DNA of 64,000 nt, from positions 10,602,001 to 10,666,000 of the forward strand of contig JASJZH010000004.1 in NCBI GenBank assembly GCA_037178975.1, written 5' to 3'. The notes below the pieces were generated by a model, which saw nothing but the letters and a program-made list of their open reading frames with translations, did not search any database and was not told the origin of the DNA. Shown piece by piece: positions 55,630 to 64,000 of this stretch. The first letter of the stretch is position 1; each line of letters begins with the position of its first letter. The position numbers and the translations under genes were made by a program. The DNA comes from Oscheius tipulae. Lineage: Eukaryota > Nematoda > Chromadorea > Rhabditida > Rhabditidae.

Positions 55630-56870
55630 CTACTGTGTGTGACTCTTTCGAAGGTCACTCAGTATCTGTGCAATCCTCTCTTCCATCCATCTAATCTCCC
55701 TCTGACAGTTCACATTCTTTAGGTTCTTTTGTAGGTACTTGAGTTCGATACGATCGGCACTGCAACGAGTTTCTTCAGTACGTTTCTTTTCAGGATAGGT
55801 TTTGAGGAAACTGTCCAAAATTTCCTTTACGAAGACGTCAGAGGTAATTGTCTCGATTTGGGCACGACAATTGGGGCAGCTGCGATTGGATGGGTTGTTG
55901 TTAGCATCATGTCTCTGTCTCTTTGTGTCTTCGTAGCACCAACGCTGAATGCACATCGAGCAGTACTTGTGATTGCACGGGCCCACAGAAACCGGCACAT
56001 ACAAGATATTCAAGCATATGGCGCAGCTGACAGTCTTCTCATCGATGGGGCAGGACTCCTTTTCCCCATGCTTGTAAGTTTCTAACATGGTATTTTGACT
56101 GAGCACAATTTAAACACTTACCATTTGAAATAGCTATCATAGTTTGATAATCTTCTTCAGTCAGTGCTTCATGATGCCGCTTCTCGTTGGACCAGGTATC
56201 AAAAAATTGAAAAGCGTAGTTCTTAAGTTGGATGAAACGATCGATTCTCCTGAGAATGCAATCCTTAACAGAAACATATTATTTCGTTGTACGCCTTACG
56301 CTGTCCCGCAAGAACAGTTCGACGTTGCTCAGCACGGTCCCGAAGAAAATCTTTTCATAGGCGACTGAAATGCAAGGTTGGCCGATATGTGGATCCAAAG
56401 TAAAAACTCTACATAAATTGTTTCCTACCGGTTCATATGTTAGTATTCTCTTTTTCCGAAACTCTCCTACTTCGAAGGACAATGAAAACGAACAAGAATA
56501 TTATAAACTTACGTCGAAGAAGCTCCGTTAAGTCGAACCTGTTTGGAACTACATCCATGCCTCTTTCCATTGTTGTCATCGTAGACGAATCAATCAGGTA
56601 GATTTTAAGAAGCTTCAAAAACTTTTTCCAGCAGGTGTCCGGATCCTTTTGGGGTACCATTCGGTTTCCAATTCGCTCCATCAGAGCTTCCTTAAAAAAT
56701 GCCTAACATCGGAAACCCCTCGAATACTTATACCGGAATTCGCCTAAACTCGACGTCATTGACCGCATCTGACAGCAAAATGAGGAAATTTTTACAATCG
56801 TCCTCTGAAAAAATGTTAGTTACTAAAGTAAAATTTAAACCTTACGGCTGGTAATAGTTGTAAATGTCAT
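55630..56870 (-). CDS. RING-finger protein, probable E3 ubiquitin ligase
   Basis: Seven exons (56846-56870, 56734-56804, 56513-56690, 56413-56469, 56300-56364, 56122-56263, 55630-56081) total 894 nt, 297 aa. The N-terminal 190 residues are helical and unrecognised (MTFTTITSQDDCKNFLILLS, PDTCWKKFLKLLKIYLIDSS). A C3HC4 RING follows: CAIC, GPCNHKYCSMCIQRW and CPNCRAQI, with all eight zinc ligands. A charged helical tail ends DLRKSHTQ. RINGs of this kind normally recruit E2 enzymes; no substrate-binding domain is visible. Three of the six introns use AAG rather than CAG acceptors. Exon 1 and part of the last exon are duplicated in inverted orientation just upstream (57027-57115). Confidence 0.8.
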
Positions 56871-57115
56871 TACTGAAATTTATCGAATGAATGAGGAAAA
56901 GTTGTTTAGGGAGAAATGTGACAGAAACCCTCTTAGATCTCTTACCAGAAGAACCTTTCTTATCGGCCGTTCGTTGAAAAGAAGTGTGGGAACGGCGGAT
57001 AAGAAAGGTTCTTCTATTCGGCTTCTGATAAATTTCAGTAATGACATTTACAACTATTACCAGCCGTAAGGTTTAAATTTTACTGGACAGTTTCCTCAAA
57101 ACCTATCCTGAAAAG
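56827..57115. pseudogene. Inverted, internally deleted copy of the RING gene
   Basis: 57027-57084 is the exact reverse complement of 56827-56884 (58 nt), which covers exon 1 of the RING gene with its acceptor and donor. Immediately adjacent, 57085-57115 is the exact reverse complement of 55786-55816 (31 nt) in the last exon. A separate 26-bp inverted repeat with one mismatch (56947-56972 and 56990-57015) sits in the middle. The whole forms a nested palindrome. Confidence 0.85.
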
Positions 57116-57799
57116 ATATTATATCAAATAAAGTTTAAGAGTACTCTTACTTCGAACGAAGTTACAGAGCTTCAACCTTTTTAGAACCACAGTGTATTGC
57201 TAAGAGGCGCTGTCACCGCCAGTACGAGCGCCCGGGTTCGATTCCGCGAATCGTTGCCTTCTATTATTTTGAGGCCATTAGTGTCATTTTGTAGCGTTCG
57301 ATGAGCTGAGCAAGAATGTGCAAGCTATGATGACTCTTGGTGGTAACAATGATCGTACTTCCTTCCCTGCAAGGGGAACAGGAGATAACTGGATCCTCTA
57401 TCGTGGATCTCCTTCTCATAGCTAAGCTTCTATTGGGACGCTTCCGACCTTACTCATCTTATCTGAGGAAAACCGTGAGACAATGGTGTTTTTTTCCGTC
57501 CCCTCCCGCATCTTTGAAATCTTATACTTTCCTCTCAGTTCGCTGAAAGATTTGCACCTGTCTCCCCAGATTCGAATCTCATATAAAATGTCGTCTAAAT
57601 TCACTTATCCTCCACCAGTTACTGAAAGTTCGCAATTGCGTCCTTACCACCCACCCATTTTCAAGCAGACGTCGGGCGATTAACCCGCGCACGGTAACCT
57701 CCCCTGACCGGCTCTCTCTGATTCATTTCCTCCCCCAGTCCCCCTTGTTTTTCTCCCCCGGTCAATCCGAATTTATCGATTTCAGGCTTCACGAGGCTC
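57116..57799. other. Intergenic region upstream of the kinase
   Basis: Contains a tRNA-like relic at about 57190-57262 and a short open frame (57588-57683, starting MSSKFTYPPPVTESSQL) that stops before the kinase start. That frame may be a 5'UTR ORF. An acceptor (TCGATTTCAG) lies 15 nt before the kinase ATG. Confidence 0.45.
57190..57262 (+). repeat. tRNA-Leu-like relic
   Basis: GCTAAGAGGCGCTG resembles the D-arm/A-box region of a class II tRNA, and GGGTTCGATTCC matches the T-arm B box. No acceptor stem can be paired and the variable region is abnormal, so this is a decayed tRNA or a tRNA-derived repeat rather than a working gene. Confidence 0.5.
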
Positions 57800-60700
57800 A
57801 TGCCACTGGGCTTTTTCGGGAGTGGCAGCAGCTCGAAACCACAGCCAATCCCCAGCTCTGAGAATGGCAAGGAGCGAAGGGAGAAGAAAGACGCCCCGGA
57901 GAAGGAAATCCGAGGAACTGTCCTTAAATTGTCACAGGTTACAGTGACCATTGAGAGGAAACTTGCTGAAGGTAGTTCTCCAAGCTTTTGTTTGTATTTG
58001 GCGATTTCTTTAGGTGGTTTCGCCATCGTTTATTTGGTGTCCGACAAAAATGCCAGACAGTACGCCCTGAAAAGACAGTTCATTGGAGGAGATGACTTGA
58101 AACAGGTGGAGGCGTGTAAGAGGGAGAGCCAGATCATTGTGAGTCATTTTTACTTAATGTTTTGACATATAAATTGGCGGGAAACGATTCGCCTTGTACA
58201 CTTGTCAAACTCATTTAAAGATCTAGTTCCAGGGGTACTATAACTCTTAAGGGCCCCACTAATGGACCATTAAGAGTTCAAATTTTGTCTTCATTTTCCA
58301 AAATAAACACTATTTTCTCTAAACACTTTTAGGCTCTCACAATGATAGAATGCGCATGAAAATAGAACTAAGTTTGGGCAGGGAATCTGCTAAGTAGCGA
58401 TACTACGTCTGGGGAAAGGGATAGAGGAGACTCTCGCTTCTGGATGAATTAGTATACGTAGAAGTTCCAAAAATTGTTAAGACATGATTTGGAGTAGATT
58501 ACGAAAGAAATGAGAAGAAGACATTTTGGAGCTCTAAAGGTACCGTTTCAGGTTCTAAAGTTCCAAAGGTCAGTCGAGAGCTTTCCTTTCCCTTGTTCAC
58601 ATGCAAAGTTGAGGAGCTCCCAGATCACAGAAGCCGTTAACTGTTCAAAATACTGTCGGTCTGATACTGTTACCAAACTCTATCAAATTTTTAACCCAGG
58701 CCACCAGTTTTCGCCCTCAAAATTCAGTTGTGTAATCCAAAGTATGCGTTTCAAGCTTCCGGAATCCTAGATGGTTGAAATACCTGTTTTGTTTTGGATC
58801 TACAATCGAAAAGCGGGAAAATGTTTGGAGGGGCTGAATGTGTTCTACTATAATTGGTTTCAGTAAAAAAAGCTAAATGGAGATAGGCTGTCAGGGAAGG
58901 GCGGAAGAGTTGGGTTATTTGCAAGGATGTGGGAGGGTACAGTTGACAGAACCAGGCCTGCTTTCATAAAAAGTGTCTAGATAATAGGACCAATAACATA
59001 GCTATTCCAGTAGAGAGACAGTCTTCCTTTTTAGTTGGGCCCAAGAGAAGACGTCTAAAACGGGGATGTATAGTCCCAGTTCAATAGCACCTGTTATTTT
59101 GACTTAGAGCCGGAGAGTCTATTCACCGGATAGTGAGCCGATAGTTACCCATTTCAGAGCACTCTCCGAGGGCACAAGAACATTGTCACCTATGCTGACC
59201 ATCTCCTAGCGAAAACCTCCACGGGAGTCTATGACTACATGCTACTGACTGCGTACTATAAAAGTGAGCGATCTAGGATTCTCGTTTTCCCATTTCCGGC
59301 TTCAGACAGTGTGCTGCAACTGATGAATGACCGCCTAGCTAATGGGAAGACGCTGAGTGGAGCCGAGATAGTCAACATTTTCTGTGACATGACAGAAGCC
59401 GTGGCTAGGCTTCATCACTCGCAAACACCGGTTATACATAGAGATTTGAAGGTGAGAGACAGAGACAGACCGTACTTGTCTTTTAGGTTGAGAACATCCT
59501 CATAGATGAGAGAAACAGGGGGGCACCTCCAATCTACGTCCTTTGCGATTTTGGAAGTGCCACAACCCGTTTCCTCTCGGCCGAAACCCAGTCTGTCAGT
59601 TCCATCCAGGAAGAAATTGAACGCTACACAACTCTGAGCTATCGAAGCCCCGAAATGGTCGACATCTACGAGGGCAAGCCTATAGGCATGAACTTTTCTC
59701 TATTTTTTTAAACCCTGGACATGTTTCAGGAACCAAATCCGACATCTGGGCTCTGGGTGTAATGCTCTATAAGCTGTGCTACTTTAGTCTGCCTTTTGGC
59801 GAATCAGCCCTGGCCATTCAAAATGGCGCATTTTCATTCCCTAGTCAGCCTCATATCTCCGAAGAGCTTAAGGCTATCATATGTGAGTGAATTTCAGTAT
59901 TTTGGTCATCTTACCGATGGTTCAGTTGCCTGCTTGGACAGTGACATCGAAAGACGTCTCAACATCTTCCAATGTGCCTCATTGGCCTTCGAGCTCTCTC
60001 AGCGGGATTGTCCTGTTAACAATGTACACGTAAGTAATCAGTCTTTAAAATCGTAGTCATTGCTAGAGAAGTCTTTGGACTGATCTTTAGAATGCTGAGG
60101 TTTATCTCTGGTAATTTCAAAGCTGGTCCGTTTTTTTTCAAAGTTTATAGAATTAGATGGAAACTTTTTATAGAGAGCGTTCTTGCTATTTGGAGTGCCT
60201 TTTGAATTAGTCAAATTGAAGAATCCTCTCAGGAAGATGAGACTGAGAGTAATAAACTTTTTTTCACAATTGGATCTCGCTGCACAAATGATCAGCTTTT
60301 TAAGTTAAGCACTGCAGCCCAAGAGGTCAGGAAATCGGCTTAGAAATGCGAGTCTAATTGGATCGAGAGATTGGAAAGACCCGTGTCAGACTGACCGTAA
60401 AGTTCAGGGGAGAAACTAAAACTCATCTGCAACTATGTTAGATCGGTAGTTTTCCCTTGACCAGACCGTGTAAATCTTTGAACCCTTTGCCACTGGTTCT
60501 CACTCCAACCGTCAACAGTTTAAATACAATGCAAGACTGAAAATGTGTAAAGTACTTGGTGTATTTGGACTGATAGTAGCGAACAAGTTACAATATGGAA
60601 ATAACAGTGCGTGCTTCCAGAAAGTTTCCCGTGTAACCCTTCCCGAAGCGATAGCTTCTCTCCTAGCCGGTCGTCCATCTCTTACGACAGTCGTCTCTAT

Positions 60701-61770
60701 TCCGAAGATTCCTTCTGTGGCCAGTGCTCTTGGTAAGACATCTTTTATATTTTCCATTAAAGCTTCCAGATGCTCCCGCTCTGTGCTCTGTAACTCCCAC
60801 CAAGATAGAGTCGACTACCACATCAGTCAATCCCCGTCTCCGACCCAAACCTACCAATAGCGTCTCGGCAGTGCCGAGCATTCCTGGTAGCCCGAGACTG
60901 GCTCCGGTTCATCCTCATCCAGTCAGTGGGGCCAAGCCGGAAAAAATTGAAGTTCCACCGGTGGCACCACCACAGTCTACCAAGCCGACAACTGAGAAGA
61001 AGGCACCGAATATGTGTCCTTTGACCAAGCCGACGGATTTGGGATTTACTGATCTCGGCAAGGAGTGGGCAGTCTAATCACAGAGAATGTTTAGACGAGG
61101 CTGTTCCGAGGGACCGAGCTCAGACTGATGCCTTCCATGTGACGAGAGAGACTCGTTTTGTACCTATTAGTAAAGGTGAGTGGTCTCTCTCTGTCTCTCT
61201 ATGTCTCCCTATGACTCTCTCTGTATCATTTGTTTCTTCCAGAAATAGATGCTCCCTCGACCATGTCCCTTCCCAGTACTTCCAACGTCCAAGGGCATCG
61301 TAGGAACATTAGTGACACTTCCCATCTCGTCAAGAGTGCATTCAAGTAAGATCTTATGTTAGTCCAATACCTCTAGTCTCCTTCTCTTTCAGACCCTACA
61401 GCCAGACCAATCAAACAACTTCCAACCAGGAGAGTCAAGGAGAGAGCTGGAATCCCTTCTTATCTGCTCCATATAAGGGAACAGTTGAGGATGAGACTGG
61501 AGAGGTGTTTCTCCGGTCAAGAGGTATAAGTCACACTCGCTGTACTCACCCCATCTCTTTCCAGACTCTCCCAGAGACTACTCGGACTCTACCTCCATCG
61601 ACTCGTGCGACCCTTTCGGAGCAGCCCCATTCGAGCTTCCTCCTAGAGGTAGGCAGCATGCTCCCCTCCCCCACACTCACATCATAAAAATCGCAGTCAT
61701 AGAGGAAGAGGGTCAGGTACCGGTCCCTCCTCCTCGGCGGACCACCTCACTTTGGAAGGCTTTCGAGTGA
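57800..61770 (+). CDS. sel-5: Numb-associated (AAK1/SEL-5 family) serine/threonine kinase
   Basis: An endocytic kinase that in animals phosphorylates the AP-2 adaptor. About 13 exons. The start MPLGFFGSGSSSKPQPIPSS leads to VTIERKLAEGGFAIVYLVSD (Gly-rich loop), YALKRQF (catalytic Lys), GHKNIVTYADHLL, the catalytic HRDLKVENILIDE, CDFGSAT, TTLSYRSPEMVD, and DIWALGVMLYKLCYFSLPFG, all typical of the NAK family. The C-terminal part has GHRRNISDTSH, SWNPF and a DPFGAAPF motif (AP-2 appendage binding), and ends TTSLWKAFE. Two introns fit only with GC donors (59686 and 61058). Long introns at 58139-59156 and 60031-60620 are empty. Downstream exons can join in phase and may form a longer isoform. Confidence 0.88.
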
Positions 61771-61936
61771 CCGAAAATACCCGAGAAGCATGTTTGTAAA
61801 CTGTGATGTATACTAGTTTTTGCCAAAACAGAGATTGCCGGTGCTTGTCTCTCTAATTTGTGACTTTCTGTTGAATCTCATGAATGAATAGTGGTCGTTG
61901 TCTTGTTTGCATGCTTCTCGTTCCGGGACCAAGAAG

Positions 61937-63369
61937 TTTCAGTTCCTCTGCATCTTCCAGCTACAATCACTGTCAATCGGGACGATGACGCGGACTCTGT
62001 CGGATCTGCAGGGGATCTGAACCAAAAGATGCAGGAAGAGGATAGCGAGATGGATGAACAGAGGATGAAGGACAGAAGACGGTACAGCTATGAGCACATC
62101 GATGGTGTGGGAGATGAAGGAAGCAGTGATAGTCGAGGAAGAACGGAGGGGGAGAGCACTGATGATCTGAGTAGAGTGAGTAGGAGAGACAGAGAGGCAG
62201 AGAGACAGAAAGTCAGAGAGATTGACAGTGAATTTTCCAGAACGAAGAGTCCTCCCACGACGACGACAACGACTCATCCCAACAGACAGATGTGGCCAGT
62301 GATGATGGCGGAGGCCGTCCTCTTTTGGAGGACGACGGTCTGGAAGATGACTACGAGGATCCGAACAGTTCCGCTGAGAACTACCCACCGCTCTATGTCG
62401 ATCCAAGAGTCAGAAGCACCAACCCGTTTCTCAACCAGGACCTGACCCCGAAGATCTCTCCAGCCGAGCATACACAAAGACACGGAGCCATTTGTTCCCC
62501 TCCAGCCAACGACTACTTTGGTCAGAAGAAGGACTTCGACCTATCGGTTTTTGGAGCCCCTTATGCTCCAGCCACGCTTCCTAGACAGGTCACCCCACTG
62601 GCTGCGAAGCCCACGGCACCGCCCAAGCCTCTCATCGGACCGGTAGTTTTTGTAAGAACTGTCCTTTAGTGAAAGTACTGGTATGCTCAGGCACCGGCTG
62701 TACCACCTCACGGGACAGATTTGGTGGAGACTCCCAAAGAGCCTGTAACTGGAGAACTGATCCAGGTAGCAGCTACTCCAACGACTGTTGAAGATCAGGG
62801 AGAGGAGACTATGGCTCAGGTAGGTCTCCTTGTTCTTTTATCTCTTTGTCTCTGTCTTATTCAGACCATTTCAATTTCAGCCCGACCCTGTTCCTAGCTC
62901 TCCGCGCATCACTGTAGTGAAGACTCCAGGCCCCAAATTCGTGGAGGGACCTAAAACCCCGAAGCCGAAGAAGAGCAAGGAGAAGAAGAGGTACTTTTTT
63001 ATGTTTTGCCTGCCAATCTGTCAACTTTTTCCTAGGATCGAGCTCCGCTCCTCCGGCAGCGAGTTAGAGACCGATGGTAGTGAGGCAGAGATGTGCATCA
63101 GTGGCTCGAGCGACAAGGTTACCGACAAGTCAAGGAAAAAGAAGAAGAGCCCTGCTTTCCATCTCCTTGGATCAAACCCCTCTGTGGTCCCACCAACCGA
63201 AAAATCCAGCAGCTCGACCAAAAAGAAAGAGGAAAAGCGGAAATTCTCCACGGGAAAGAGGGGCAGTGTCGGGGCTCTGAACTCTTCCTCCTTTGTAAAT
63301 TCTAGCTTCCAAGCAGAGGACCTGGATTCCCCCACGGGGACGCCAAGGATGCTTAAGGGTGCTCTCTAA
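61937..63369 (+). CDS. Probable alternative C-terminal extension of the AAK1/SEL-5 kinase
   Basis: About five exons following the kinase's terminal exon. The first acceptor (GAAGTTTCAG) is in the same phase as the kinase exon ending ELPPR, so skipping the SLWKAFE exon gives an open fusion. The extension is acidic and disordered (DRRRYSYEHIDGVGDEGS, SSHDDDDNDSSQQTD), contains a STNPFLNQ motif (NPF, EH-domain binding) and FGAPYAP, then Pro/Lys-rich stretches (TPKPKKSKEKKR) and ends GTPRMLKGAL. Endocytic short motifs fit membership in the kinase gene. No convincing independent start codon precedes it. It could still be a separate gene with an unfound 5' exon. Confidence 0.6.
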
Positions 63370-64000
63370 TCATAAGCTTTTTCACTTTCCTAGAGAGTCT
63401 TTTGGCAAGTTTTGAAAGATTTCGGATTTTTTCACTAGTGGCGCGCCACACTGAACACTTCTTAGCCTGTTTTCTGGACCAGGAAGGTATTTTCGTATAT
63501 TTTGATCTTCTCTACAAGTTTTCTGAGCATCACAAGTCTTAAAAATGCAATCTTCTGATCTAGAAAAAGCTTGGAAGTATCTGACCTTGGAGCGCCTCAG
63601 TGAGCAAAAGTCCCCCAGTCTCTCGAGCAACCCAGAGTACCTACTAGGACCACTCATATCTTTTCTTTGTCTCTCTATCTTTCTCGTAGCACGTAATCTG
63701 TATATATAGAAGCCTAGAATGATTCCTTTCGTCCCGATCTATCCCCACTTTCTCATTGTGATTCTCTTCCAATCTCTCGACTTCAGTGCTATCCAGTAGA
63801 CAGCCGGTTCCGTTTTCTCTTCCATGCATATTGTGAGCAGTTTATTTATTGAGGTAATAAAGTGTACTAGCTTTTTAGGACAAGGTGACAGGAGACAGAG
63901 AGACAGAGACAGCTGTTCAGCTTTAATCCACACTGGGTCCTGAGACGAAACCCAGCCAATGAAAAGCGTCTAATCATAAAAAAGTATAAGGTCAAGACCG
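63370..64000. other. Region downstream of the kinase gene
   Basis: 3'UTR and intergenic sequence. A partial copy of the dispersed palindromic element lies at about 63490-63535. No further gene is identifiable before the window ends. Confidence 0.5.
63490..63535. repeat. Dispersed palindromic element, copy 7 (partial)
   Basis: Right half only: TTTGATCTTCTCTACAAG, TTTTCTGAGCATCAC, matching the spacer and right arm of copies 5 and 6. Confidence 0.6.

Noticed and set aside
57588..57683. 31-aa open frame before the kinase as N-terminal exon
   Set aside because: It ends in a stop and has no usable donor. Kept only as a possible upstream ORF in the 5'UTR.

Overview
The window is a gene-dense piece of a nematode nuclear genome, most likely from a rhabditid (clade V) relative of Caenorhabditis but not C. 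elegans. The evidence is short spliced introns (35-60 nt) with TTTCAG-type acceptors, two cuticle collagens with the nematode N-terminal domain and furin-like site, Sre- and Str-type chemoreceptors, three EGAS proteins (EGF modules plus a DEG/ENaC channel domain, known only from nematodes), and one gene pair spaced like a trans-spliced operon. Many introns are filled with AGAGAC/GTCTCT microsatellite, which appears to be a trait of this genome.

Layout. 131-4707 (+) is the 3' part of a Flamingo/CELSR adhesion GPCR. 5609-10024 (+) is EGAS-like gene 1. 11773-12486 (-) is a small RRM protein. 13793-19729 (+) holds three tandem C-type-lectin/VWA secreted proteins, with a dead fourth copy on the minus strand near 20200-20480. 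20651-25031 (+) is EGAS-like gene 2. Then come an Str receptor (25617-26801), two intact Sre receptors plus two relics (27105-30622), two LITAF-domain genes (31225-32301), an Sre receptor on the minus strand (32306-33981), EGAS-like gene 3 on the minus strand (34561-39072) and a fourth Sre gene (40229-41943). The EGAS/Sre block is arranged almost as a mirror image.

The right half is mostly conserved housekeeping and structural genes: a nematode protein of unknown function (42390-44323, -), malonyl-CoA decarboxylase (45018-46833, -), the gamma-type subunit of mitochondrial NAD-isocitrate dehydrogenase (48077-49596, +) followed about 100 nt later by ADF/cofilin (49958-51162, +), two convergent cuticle collagens (51890-53076 + and 53116-55154 -), a RING-finger protein (55630-56870, -) flanked by an inverted, internally deleted copy of itself, and a Numb-associated/AAK1-type kinase (57800-61770, with an extension to 63369, +).

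The left half looks like lineage-specific sensory and secreted gene families under birth-and-death evolution. The right half has one-to-one orthologues of well-known genes. Unexplained items include a dispersed ~55-nt palindromic hairpin element (seven copies), the self-inverted RING gene fragment, an exact 59-nt copied EGF-exon fragment between short repeats, three frame-supported GC-AG introns, a regular TACAGT motif series in a collagen intron, and a Cys-for-Ser change in the EGAS channel filter.

All identifications come from reading translated sequence. No database search was possible. Exon boundaries come from splice-site and phase agreement; where exons were summed the totals are whole codon numbers. 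Individual boundaries may be off by one or two bases.
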